Below are positions 54,690 to 63,144 of a DNA stretch of 64,000 nucleotides, piece by piece (position 1 is the first letter of the stretch; every line of letters begins with the position of its first letter). The notes under the pieces were generated by a model. The model made no database searches. It was not told the origin of the DNA and saw nothing but the letters and a program-made list of their open reading frames with translations. The position numbers and the translations under genes are program-made. Origin of the DNA: Cytobacillus purgationiresistens (lineage in GTDB: Bacteria; Bacillota; Bacilli; Bacillales; Cytobacillaceae). Where the stretch lies: the NCBI RefSeq assembly GCF_030813235.1, contig NZ_JAUSUB010000011.1, forward strand, positions 1-64,000, written 5' to 3'.

Positions 54690-55603
54690 TTATTTAAGAA
54701 GTACTAAAATTTGATCAGATGCAGTACGCTTCATTACTCGGTATCCTTCAGTGGTTTTTGTAGCCATTCCCTCGTCATTTGGCATGCAATAGCCATCAAC
54801 TTCACATGTACCATCATCACTGACAAAGAGTTTACCAACTAAACCAACAGACACCCACTCACTCAGGTCTATTTACACGGGAGATATATTTTAACGACCC
54901 GTCCCACTCAGGGTTAATGGCAGGGGTTCATTTTGTTATGGGAGGTATGATTACCTTGCCTGTGGCATCTTTTTCTCTTCGATTGTTATTTGCTCGTATT
55001 GAATGATTCCCCATTTATCTTTTACAAATTTATTTTCCCAGTGCAATTCAGCTGAATCTCCTGTGATTGCTGGTGTTGCACTGACAATTCCTAGAATGCA
55101 TTTATCATTTGCATTGGCAATTCGTACTTTTTCTCCGGATAAAGTGCCAAAATATCCAGGATGAATTGGCTTCCCATCGACAGTTTCAAACATCTCTGCA
55201 AAATCTGTACCTCCAGGAAAAACATTTCCATCAATATATAGATTTCCCGTACTTGCTTGAAGTACGACTGCTAATCCGGGCGCTATTTCTGATAAACCAT
55301 TGGCTACATGCCATGAGTTGGGGTACAAGGTCGATCCATACACCCCCATGATATGGGAACCTTCATGGTCTGCAGTGGTTGAAAGTCCTTCTGCATGGGA
55401 AGAGCCGCCATTGATTGGTTGTTATACCCTTCCGCATGAGAGGCTTCACCAACAGCTGAAGTGGTGCTCTCTTCCGCATGAGAGGATATTCCACTGGCAA
55501 CAGTATTTATGCCTTCCGCATGAGAAGCTGCTCCACTCGCAGTGGTATTGCTGCCTTCCACCTCTGAACAGTTTCCTGGAGCATTTCGATTACATTCTGG
55601 CAT
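54690..55603 (-). pseudogene. Decayed peptidase-G2/YadA-like-repeat surface protein gene
   Basis: Three fragments in different frames form one former gene. 55603 onwards: MPECNRNAPGN then SHAEG/ASG repeats as in YadA-type heads (GSNTTASGAASHAEG, GINTVASGISSHAE). After a shift near 55.40 kb: GGSSHAEGLSTTADHEGSHI, then MGVYGSTLYPNSWHVANGLSE and the G2 autoproteolytic region (GILGIVSATPAITGDSAELHW-like). After another break near 54.95 kb and a GAGTGAGT duplication near 54.87 kb: NPEWDGSLKYISRV, VGKLFVSDDGTCEVDGYC and a C-terminus ending at 54690. The ribosome site at the start is intact, but no full product can be made. Confidence 0.78.
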
Positions 55604-55790
55604 GCTTTCACTTCCTTTTTTATTTGAAAAATTCTCAGATTCATTGTTATTGTATATACCTAGTAATAAGGTGTTTGTACAAATTCACTAAAAACAGGAA
55701 GATTTTTAAATTTAACATTTACTATTCTTTAATTCATGAAACATCTATTTATGGAAAAACTAAAAAAAGATATGGAAAGGGGTAGGTTAT

Positions 55791-56198
55791 ATGTATGAAA
55801 TTCCTTCAAGGATAGAGGGGAAGCAATATCATTTATTCAAGCTTGAACAAAAGTTAAAGCCGAATGGCTACAGTATTGGCGGTAACTGGGATTATGATCA
55901 AGGGGCATTTGATTATAAAATTGATGCACAGGATGGCTATCATTTTTTACGGGTCCCATTTAAGGCGATTGATGGCCAATTAGATACGAGTAATTGTACT
56001 GTTGAGCTTGGCAGACCATTTCTGCTTTCGCATATTTATCAAGACGGCCAAGATGATCATGCGAATGTATCTAATTTCACCGCATCTTTAAACCAATTCT
56101 CTGAGCCAGTGGATAAAGATGCGAAAGTACCTGAGCAATATATTGATACCGGTAAATCTCTTGTTGAAGAACTAGAGGAAATTCTATTAGAGCCTTAA
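55791..56198 (+). CDS. yugN: YugN-like family protein
   Basis: A 135-residue protein of the YugN family, beginning MYEIPSRIEGKQYHLFKLEQ and including GGNWDYDQGAFDYKID and ELGRPFLLSHIYQDGQDDHA blocks. It is soluble with no signal. The ATG follows AAAGGGGTAGGTTAT. Its stop overlaps the stop of the convergent yugO (TTAA shared at 56195-56198). Function unknown. Confidence 0.9.
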   Translation: MYEIPSRIEGKQYHLFKLEQKLKPNGYSIGGNWDYDQGAFDYKIDAQDGYHFLRVPFKAIDGQLDTSNCTVELGRPFLLSHIYQDGQDDHANVSNFTASLNQFSEPVDKDAKVPEQYIDTGKSLVEELEEILLEP

Positions 56199-57187
56199 TT
56201 CATTAGTACAATTAAAAAATCATTCTCTGTAATAATAAAAGGATGGGGAGGATTAACGACGGTTTCTTCTCCTCGTTTTACACCCAATAATAAGACGCCA
56301 TCTTGCATGAGCCTCTCATTTATCTCTACAAATGATTTGCCAATCAACTCAATAGAAGCTGGGTGGAAGCTCAGCTTTCTTTCATCTAATTGGCTTAATA
56401 AACCTAAAAAGGAAGTAACCATCTCCTGAGACGTCAAGCTGTTAATCATCACGAAGCTCGTTAGCATATTTGTTTGTACCACTTCATCTGCGCCAGCTCT
56501 TTTGGCATTAGCAGTTTGTTCTGACGTTAATATTTCCACGATACAAGGTACATCAGGATTCAAGCCTTTAATAGCAAGCAATGTAAGGATAGAATTCATA
56601 TCTGCATTTAACTCATCCTTATTTTGATCAGCTGTAATAATGACTTTTCTTGATTTTTCTATATTAGCCTTTAGCAAAACCTCATCCCGGTTTGCACGCC
56701 CTTTAACAAAATGCAGCTGCTTATCAGGCAGGGGGTTTTCCTCCAGCGTTTCATCAATTAATGTAACCGGCACACTGTTTTCATAGCTGCAAATCGTTCG
56801 TAATATTTCACGTGAGCGCTCGTTCCATCCGATAACAACGATATGATCACTCCCTTTATAGCGAAACTTCCCTTGAATATAATCATTCTGTTTTGAAACA
56901 GCTGCTGTAGCCAGAGCGACAAAATAAGAAGCTAAAAAACCTGCTCCTGTCATAACAAGAAGGATACCAGTAAACCTGCCGAGGAAAGTTTCTGGAACAT
57001 AATCTCCATATCCAACAGTTGAAGCAGTAATAATTGCCCACCAAATCCCATCGAACCATGTTGGAAAACTATTTGGTTCGATCAAATGTACAAAATAGCC
57101 GAAAAATACAACGGCAAATAAGGCCATGAAAAGAATCCTTAAAACAAGGGGCAATCTTGTAAAATAAGAATAAATAAAATGGGGCAT
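56195..57187 (-). CDS. yugO: Potassium channel YugO with RCK (TrkA-N) domain
   Basis: A 330-residue K+ channel: two membrane helices flanking a pore with the selectivity filter TVGYGD (around residues 58-63), then an RCK domain (VVIGWNERSREILRTI, about 116-131, a Rossmann nucleotide-binding start) and a C-terminal TrkA-C-like lobe. B. subtilis YugO releases K+ and carries electrical signals in biofilms. The start at 57187 (after GAGGTGGAAAGC) is preferred over 57211. The gene has the same convergent neighbour yugN as in B. subtilis. Confidence 0.93.
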   Translation of the reverse strand: MPHFIYSYFTRLPLVLRILFMALFAVVFFGYFVHLIEPNSFPTWFDGIWWAIITASTVGYGDYVPETFLGRFTGILLVMTGAGFLASYFVALATAAVSKQNDYIQGKFRYKGSDHIVVIGWNERSREILRTICSYENSVPVTLIDETLEENPLPDKQLHFVKGRANRDEVLLKANIEKSRKVIITADQNKDELNADMNSILTLLAIKGLNPDVPCIVEILTSEQTANAKRAGADEVVQTNMLTSFVMINSLTSQEMVTSFLGLLSQLDERKLSFHPASIELIGKSFVEINERLMQDGVLLLGVKRGEETVVNPPHPFIITENDFLIVLMN

Positions 57188-57357
57188 GCTTTCCACCTCA
57201 AAATCGGTCAAATTACCAAAAGGCTGTTAGTCAGTATGGACGAAATTTCCGGTATTCATAAGTTTTAGCTTCCTATAAACAGTTTATTTGATATGTGCAT
57301 GGACATTTGAAATAATTAGAAAGAAACGAATACCATTTGGAAGGAGAATCATTATTT

Positions 57358-57999
57358 ATGAAAGTTCTCGTAGTCGGAGCAAATGGCCAAATAGGTAAAC
57401 ATGTAATTAAACAGCTGCTGGAAAGTGATCAGCATAGCCCTAGAGCGATGGTTAGGAAACAGGAGCAAATCGAATATTTTGAAGGAATCGGTGCAGAAAC
57501 CGTACTTGCTTCTCTTGAGGGCAATGTAGATGAAATTGCAGAAGCGGCAATGGGCTGTGAAGCCATTGTATTTACAGCAGGTTCAGGAGGTTCTACTGGA
57601 TATGATCAAACATTGCTGATTGATCTGGATGGTGCAGGAAAAACAATTGAGGCAGCTGAGAAAGCAGGCATAGACAGATTTGTTATAGTCAGTGCCATTC
57701 ATGCTGATAAGCGGGAGTCTTGGACAGATATCAAACCATATTATGTGGCCAAACATTATGCAGATAAATTACTGATAAATAGCGGTTTGAAATATACAAT
57801 TATTCGCCCTGGCGGATTAACAAATGACCAAGGAACCGGAAAAGTAAAGGCAGGCGACAATGTTGAAAGAGGCAAGATTCCACGTGAAGATGTAGCAGCA
57901 ACAATTGTAGCATCGTTAGATAACGAAAAAACAATCAATCGCTCATTTGATCTCGTTTCAGGAGAAACCTCAATCAACGAAGCGGTTAATCAATTATGA
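57358..57999 (+). CDS. NAD(P)-binding atypical SDR, YhfK-like
   Basis: A 213-residue Rossmann-fold protein with VVGANGQIGKHVIKQLLE at the N-terminus (NAD(P)H motif GxNGxxG), VFTAGSGGSTGYDQTLLID and VSAIHADKRESW, ending GETSINEAVNQL. It belongs to the SDR_a5/NmrA-like class and lacks a classical YxxxK in the usual place (YYVAKHYADK is close). The start at 57358 follows GGAAGGAGAATC. Substrate unknown; single-gene transcription with a terminator behind it. Confidence 0.88.
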   Translation: MKVLVVGANGQIGKHVIKQLLESDQHSPRAMVRKQEQIEYFEGIGAETVLASLEGNVDEIAEAAMGCEAIVFTAGSGGSTGYDQTLLIDLDGAGKTIEAAEKAGIDRFVIVSAIHADKRESWTDIKPYYVAKHYADKLLINSGLKYTIIRPGGLTNDQGTGKVKAGDNVERGKIPREDVAATIVASLDNEKTINRSFDLVSGETSINEAVNQL

Positions 58000-58008
58000 T
58001 GATAAAAT

Positions 58009-58038
58009 AAAAGCCTCGGCGTAGATGCCGGGGCTTTT
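58009..58038 (+). terminator. Terminator of the YhfK-like gene
   Basis: AAAAGCCTCGGC pairs with GCCGGGGCTTTT over 6 bases. Confidence 0.85.
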
Positions 58039-58237
58039 ACTCCTTTTTAAGGAAAAAAAGTTCAGTTCCAGTTATAAAAGTATTGTGAACACGAATGATC
58101 TAAACCCTCGATCAAATAGGCTAAAAACGCATCAATCTCATAGGCAAGAAGTTTCGCATTTTATTTTTTTTATAGATTGTAATATTGCTTTCATACATAA
58201 TAGAATTTTATAGATAATTAGATAGGAGATGACCTAA

Positions 58238-59407
58238 ATGGAGAGTAAAAGAAAAATGCCTAAGTTTCTGCTCCCTATCATATTAGTTGTTGGAGCAAGT
58301 TTAACGCTCTTCTTTTCTATTGAGTCAAATGGCAAGTCCGGAGAGGGATCTTGGTCTTCACCTTTTACAGTGGACCAAGCAATACAAAATCAAACTGGAA
58401 ACATACACACCATAGAAGGCTATGTTATTGGTCAGCCTATTTCTGAGTCTTCAGTTATATCCGGAGATTTTTCAAATGATCATGCAATGGCGCTCGCGGA
58501 CTCACCCAAAGAACACAAAATAGAAAAAATGATTTATGTCCAAATACCAGCAGAGCAACGTTTGCAATTTGGTCTTAAAACGAATGCGGATTTACTGGGA
58601 GAAAAGGTGCAAATCACTGGAGAATTAACAGCTTATTTTACTAAACCTGGTGTGAAGCAGGTTGAAAAGATGGCTTTAGATACGAAACCAATTGAAGAAG
58701 AGAATCAGGAATATGATGAGAATTATTATAAAGGTGCAATTGGAAAAACCGGTGAAGAATTGAAGACCGCATTACATAAAATCATTAGCGGCCATAATGA
58801 AATTTCATATGCTGAGGTTTGGGAAGCATTAAAACAAACAGATGAAGATCCGGAAAATAATGATCATGTATTGTTATTTTATACTGGCAGGTCACAAGCA
58901 AAGGCTTCTAATGGAGCTGATCCGGATGACTGGAACCGGGAACATATATGGGCGAAGTCTCATGGCGGCTTTGGCAATGAACAAGGAGCTGGCACTGACC
59001 TCCATCATCTTCGTCCAACAGATGTGAGTGTGAATGGCTCGAGGGGAAATCTGGATTTTGATAACGGTGGAAAAGAGCATGACGAAGCCTTAGGTAATTA
59101 TTATGACCATGATTCTTGGGAGCCTCGCGATGAAGTGAAAGGCGATGTTGCGAGAATGCTGTTTTATATGGATGTTCGTTACGAAGGTAATCCAGGGGAA
59201 ATAGACTTAGAGTTAAACGATAAGGTCAACAATGGTAAAAAACCAAATCATGGAAAATTGTCGATTCTACTGGAATGGCATCAAGAGGATCCTGTAGATG
59301 ATTTTGAAAGAAAGCGTAATGATATAATCTATGATGAATTTCAATTTAATCGTAATCCATTTATTGATAATCCGGAATGGGCAGAAGAAATTTGGGGAAC
59401 CGAGTGA
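58238..59407 (+). CDS. Secreted endonuclease I-type nuclease with N-terminal OB-like domain
   Basis: A 389-residue exported protein. An N-terminal membrane/signal segment (KFLLPIILVVGASLTLFFSI, about 9-28) is followed by an OB-fold-like domain (SSPFTVDQAIQNQTGNIHTI, GYVIGQPIS, to about residue 150). A beta-beta-alpha-metal endonuclease I domain follows, with NREHIWAKSHGGFG and GTDLHHLRPTDVSVNGSRGN (His and Asn residues bind metal and activate water). Relatives in Bacillus are extracellular nucleases or ribonucleases (YurI/Bsn type). It probably scavenges nucleic acids. Confidence 0.9.
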   Translation: MESKRKMPKFLLPIILVVGASLTLFFSIESNGKSGEGSWSSPFTVDQAIQNQTGNIHTIEGYVIGQPISESSVISGDFSNDHAMALADSPKEHKIEKMIYVQIPAEQRLQFGLKTNADLLGEKVQITGELTAYFTKPGVKQVEKMALDTKPIEEENQEYDENYYKGAIGKTGEELKTALHKIISGHNEISYAEVWEALKQTDEDPENNDHVLLFYTGRSQAKASNGADPDDWNREHIWAKSHGGFGNEQGAGTDLHHLRPTDVSVNGSRGNLDFDNGGKEHDEALGNYYDHDSWEPRDEVKGDVARMLFYMDVRYEGNPGEIDLELNDKVNNGKKPNHGKLSILLEWHQEDPVDDFERKRNDIIYDEFQFNRNPFIDNPEWAEEIWGTE

Positions 59408-59703
59408 TAGAACTGAGCTGCCCTTAATGGATCTGACCTCACTCTATTTCCATATCCTTTTCCAACAAGGTCTGAGAACTTGATATGGACATAGTGGGGT
59501 TTCACTATCGCTAAAAGATGATCTCAATCCGCTTTGCTGATTCTTTGCTGCTTTTAAATCAAGTTTAAAAAAGGTCTTATAAACTCATCACTTCAGAGAA
59601 GCCCAAGAAAAAATACCAAAAATTGATAAGTAGAAAACAAGAACGGAAGAAGTTAAGTTTTTGGCATAAGCAAACTATTTAATATTAGTATTTTAATCAT
59701 TTG

Positions 59704-60186
59704 CTACTTATTAACGATGTCTTTTGGATCAATATTACGTAAGATTTTATAAATTGCGAGTCCATCACTCACATGATTATCGCTATATTGAATGGGCAAT
59801 AAAGCAAAGAAGATATAATATACAGAAAAATATCCAAACTGATAGAAATATGTGGTTTCTGGAATTATATTAAATATGATAAGTAAGTCGAGTATTAGCA
59901 TCGAGCTCAAATTAAAGATAATCCCACCGGAATTCACAAGGATATGTGATAGCTTGTTATTTATCTTTAGACCTTTATATGTACATGATGAATCAGCGAT
60001 ATAAATGCGCTTTACAGAAATTGGGCCAATTGTTAAAAATGTTTTCCCGCTACCAATCACAAGGTGAGAATCTCCCCCCATAATTTTCGCCATCGTCCAA
60101 TGACCTAACTGATGGATGAGTGACACTAGAGGAAGGATAAGAAAGAAAGCCCAAAAAGCTGTTATTAAGTCATCCCAATTAAACAT
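59704..60186 (-). CDS. Degenerate M50 (site-2 protease-like) membrane protein
   Basis: A 160-residue protein with four hydrophobic segments. The first carries LIHQLGHWTMAKIMGG (H25-Q26-L-G-H29), which matches the HExxH zinc-site environment of M50 proteases but with Gln in place of the catalytic Glu. Near the C-terminus, HVSDGLAIYKIL resembles the second metal site (NPxDG). Zinc binding may persist while proteolysis is unlikely. TAAAAGGAGGATGTTTC precedes the start. It lies 0.8 kb upstream of the lasso-peptide genes on the opposite strand. Confidence 0.65.
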   Translation of the reverse strand: MFNWDDLITAFWAFFLILPLVSLIHQLGHWTMAKIMGGDSHLVIGSGKTFLTIGPISVKRIYIADSSCTYKGLKINNKLSHILVNSGGIIFNLSSMLILDLLIIFNIIPETTYFYQFGYFSVYYIFFALLPIQYSDNHVSDGLAIYKILRNIDPKDIVNK

Positions 60187-60818
60187 AGAAACATCCTCCT
60201 TTTAGAAGATGTTTTCCCTTCATCTAATGTATATCAAACGCTTCATTCATATATCTAAAGAATTTGTAATAGAAACTATATGGATATGAAATTATCGGCT
60301 ACATCTTGTAAAGAATTATTTAATTGTTTACAACTAATTAACGTACGATCCGATGTATGTTATATGCAAAAATTTTTATGAAAGCTACCATTAGATATAC
60401 AAGATACCTTAATTTATTTTTCTTAGTTATATGGAGAGAAAAGAAGAATAAAATGAATGTATTAAGGGAAATCCTACCCAAAAAAGCTGATTAAAAATGG
60501 CTGTTTTCGTATACTTTATTGCTTTCCGCAGGTAGTGGTTGATTTCCTCTTCAGGGTTTGATTAATCGTTATCAAAACTATTAGGGGTCCGGCCGAAGGT
60601 GGATACTAATTTAAAAAATAAGGCTGTTTTTCGTATACTTTGTTGTTTTTCGCAGGGCTGGCGGTGAACCTCCTCGTCCGCTTCACTCCTGCGGGGTCTC
60701 GCACACCCGTTCCAATCAACTTTTTTATCAACGGTTTATCAAAACCTATGAAAAAACAACAATCTTTTAGAAAAAAGCCAAAAATAAAGATATTTCTAAA
60801 ATTGACATTTATATGTAG
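60187..60818. other. Non-coding interval with two repeat copies
   Basis: No convincing gene is present. TTTTCGTATACTTTATTGC (about 60503-60521) recurs as TTTTCGTATACTTTGTTG (about 60627-60644), each followed by a CGCAGG-containing stretch. The second is followed by GC-rich CTCCTCGTCCGCTTCACTCC, typical of Bacillus intergenic repeats. A plus-strand frame across it (60640-60822) is repeat-derived. Confidence 0.55.
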
Positions 60819-60847
60819 TTGACATCTGCTAATGGTGATGTTAATTT
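60819..60847 (+). promoter_or_regulatory. Promoter candidate of the lasso-peptide operon
   Basis: TTGACA (60819-60824), a 17-bp spacer and TAATTT (60842-60847) with an upstream TG (extended -10, TGTTAATTT). It lies about 160 bp before the cyclase start. A second TTGACA lies just upstream at about 60803-60808. The leader in between (to 61008) is AT-rich. Confidence 0.5.
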
Positions 60848-61008
60848 ATAATTAAATCGTTCTTTATACAGAACTGATTGCGGTTTTTAGTTGAAGGGTA
60901 TCTCCTTATAAACACATTATTTAAAAGGATTATAATTTAATATAGTGATAGTCTCATTTTTTTAGCTTAAAGGTTCTTTAATGAGAACAAACGAGAGGTG
61001 TGAGAGTC

Positions 61009-62931
61009 GTGTCGGCGATAGCTGGAATTTATCATCTATATAAAGAACCTATTCCAATCGAGCATAGGGATGGAATGATGCAGGCATTTCAGACTTTCCC
61101 TGCCAATCGAAGGGCTGTATGGAATAAGGACTCGATCTTTTTCGGCTGCTGTTCACAATGGATCACTCCTGAATCAGTTAGCGAAGTGCTGCCCTTCTAC
61201 GATTATGAAAGACAGTTAGCCATAACAGCAGATGCAATTGTTGACAATCGGGATGATCTTTTTGAACGATTGCAAGTTTATAAAAATGATCGCCCCATGG
61301 TCTCTGACAGTCAGCTTATCCTTCTTGCCTATGAGAAATGGGGAGAGGAGTGTCCAAAGTACTTAATTGGAGACTTTGCATTTATGATTTGGGATGAAAG
61401 GAAGCGGAAATTGTTTGGTGCTAGAGATTTTTCTGGTACAAGGACGCTTTATTATGCAAGGCATGACGAGAAGTTTGCCTTTTCAACAACAGTGAAATCG
61501 TTATTATCGTTACCATACATAACAAAGAATTTGAACGAAGAGTGGCTCGCAGAATTTATTGCGAATCCTGGGATGTTCGAGTCAGTGGATACTTCATCTA
61601 CTGCTTACCAACATATACATCAACTCTCACCTTCTCATTCAATAACAATAATAGATGAAAAAATCCAGCTTAAGAGGTATTGCACATTAACCGAAGAAAC
61701 AAAGCTTCGTTTTAAATCAGATAACGAATATGTAGAAGCCTTCCAAGATGTTTTTCAAACAGCTGTAAACTCTAAACTGAGAACGTTCAAGAAAAAAGGG
61801 GCGCATTTAAGCGGAGGACTGGATTCAGGATCTGTAGCTGCTTTTGCTAGTAGGACATTGAAAAAACAAAAAGAAATGCTGCATACCTTCAGCTTTGTGC
61901 CAGTAGATGATTTTGAAGATTGGACGCATAAAAGCAGGATAGCGAATGAAAGGCCCTATATTGAATCGACTGTACAATATCATTCTAATTTATCTCCTAA
62001 CTATGTATCAGTGTCCGAACGTAATCCATACACAGAAATAGATGAGTGGTTGGATGCTTTGGAAATGCCCTATAAATTCTTTGAAAATACATACTGGCTA
62101 AGGGGAATTTATGAAAAAGCAGCGGAGATGGGTATCGGTGTGATCTTAAATGGCCAAAGAGGGAATTGGACAGTATCATGGGGACCCAGCCTCGATTATT
62201 TCGCACGTTTAATCAAAAGAATGAAGTGGATTAAGTTTTATCAGGAAGTGCATGCCTATAGCAGCCAATCAGGAATCGGAAGGAAAAGAATTGTATCTGT
62301 TGTCGTTAATCGAAAATTCATGCCTATTACCTATAAAAAGGAAGATTTATTCCCCATATTCATTAACAGGAGTTTTGCAAGAAAAACAGGTGTTTTTGAA
62401 AAATTACAAGAGAATGGTATAGACCCTGCAGGAAAAATGAGCAGCAATGCTTATAAAGTTAGACAAGATCAATTTCAGCAGCTTTACTATTGGAATACAA
62501 CAGGCACCTACGGAGCAAAAATGGCATTAAGGTATGGAACTGTACAAAGAGACCCAACAGATGATTTACGAGTCATTCGCTATTGTCTATCTATTCCTGA
62601 TGAACAATTTGTCCGCAATGGAATGGACAGGGCACTGATTCGAAGAGCAACTGAAGGCTATCTGCCAGACAATATCCGATTAAATGATGAAACAAGAGGT
62701 GTCCAAGGAGCAGATGGCGTTCATCGTATGATTCCTGCCTGGAATGAATTTATCGACGAGCTTGAAAAAATGATGGAGAACCCACTCATCCAAGAATTAT
62801 TAGATAAAGAAGTTTTAATAGCTGCTTTAGCTAAAATAAAACATCCGGATGCAAGCATTGCTTTTGAATATGAAATGAAGATATTAATGAGGAGCTTAAT
62901 CTTGTATCGTTTTTTAATTGGAAGGGGGTGA
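61009..62931 (+). CDS. Lasso peptide macrolactam synthetase (cyclase, C protein)
   Basis: A 640-residue asparagine-synthetase-B-like enzyme. The N-terminal glutaminase-like domain starts MSAIAGIYHLYKEP and lacks the Cys nucleophile that follows Met in true glutaminases. The C-terminal synthetase domain has the PP-loop HLSGGLDSGSVAAFA (SGGLDSG at residues 268-274) for ATP-dependent activation of the ring Asp. It should adenylate Asp9 of the core peptide and close the isopeptide ring. A GTG at 61009 is chosen, after GAGAGGTG and matching the family MSAIAGI start; GTG at 61000 is the alternative. The stop is 5 bases before the precursor ATG. Confidence 0.93.
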   Translation: MSAIAGIYHLYKEPIPIEHRDGMMQAFQTFPANRRAVWNKDSIFFGCCSQWITPESVSEVLPFYDYERQLAITADAIVDNRDDLFERLQVYKNDRPMVSDSQLILLAYEKWGEECPKYLIGDFAFMIWDERKRKLFGARDFSGTRTLYYARHDEKFAFSTTVKSLLSLPYITKNLNEEWLAEFIANPGMFESVDTSSTAYQHIHQLSPSHSITIIDEKIQLKRYCTLTEETKLRFKSDNEYVEAFQDVFQTAVNSKLRTFKKKGAHLSGGLDSGSVAAFASRTLKKQKEMLHTFSFVPVDDFEDWTHKSRIANERPYIESTVQYHSNLSPNYVSVSERNPYTEIDEWLDALEMPYKFFENTYWLRGIYEKAAEMGIGVILNGQRGNWTVSWGPSLDYFARLIKRMKWIKFYQEVHAYSSQSGIGRKRIVSVVVNRKFMPITYKKEDLFPIFINRSFARKTGVFEKLQENGIDPAGKMSSNAYKVRQDQFQQLYYWNTTGTYGAKMALRYGTVQRDPTDDLRVIRYCLSIPDEQFVRNGMDRALIRRATEGYLPDNIRLNDETRGVQGADGVHRMIPAWNEFIDELEKMMENPLIQELLDKEVLIAALAKIKHPDASIAFEYEMKILMRSLILYRFLIGRG

Positions 62932-62936
62932 TACGT

Positions 62937-63062
62937 ATGAAGAAGCATTGGCAAAAGCCGACTCTAGAAGTGCTTGAAATCACAATGACTATGGCCGGAC
63001 CTGGTAGAAAAACACCAGATTCTGTACAGCCAGACCCGGATGATCCAGTAAAATTCAGCTGA
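62937..63062 (+). CDS. Lasso peptide precursor (A), paeninodin-like
   Basis: A 41-residue precursor. Leader residues 1-19 include WQKPTLEVLEI, matching the YxxP/LxxL recognition element bound by the B1 protein (Trp in place of Tyr), and end MTM with Thr at -2. Core residues 20-41 begin AGPGRKTPD, giving a predicted 9-residue ring from Ala1 N-terminus to Asp9. The tail has QPDPDD and ends in Ser22. The core closely resembles paeninodin in its AGPG..TPD ring and QPDPD tail, but has Arg5-Lys6 in the ring. GGAAGGGGGTGATACGT precedes the ATG. Confidence 0.92.
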   Translation: MKKHWQKPTLEVLEITMTMAGPGRKTPDSVQPDPDDPVKFS

Positions 63063-63087
63063 TTTAGTTACTTCTTTTTTGTTGCTG

Positions 63088-63121
63088 CCCTCGTACCCTT
63101 CTAAAAAGTATGAGGGTTTTT
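63088..63121 (+). terminator. Intra-operon terminator/attenuator between precursor and kinase genes
   Basis: CCCTCGTAC (63088-63096) pairs with GTATGAGGG (63108-63116; one G-T pair) and is followed by five T. Partial termination here would raise precursor mRNA above that of the downstream enzyme genes. Confidence 0.8.
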
Positions 63122-63144
63122 ACTAAGTTTTGTTTGGAGGCCCT

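Noticed and set aside
60640..60822. 60-codon frame before the lasso cluster
   Set aside because: It is read through a GC-rich intergenic repeat (RFTPAGSRTPVPINF is a known kind of repeat translation) and lacks a ribosome site.
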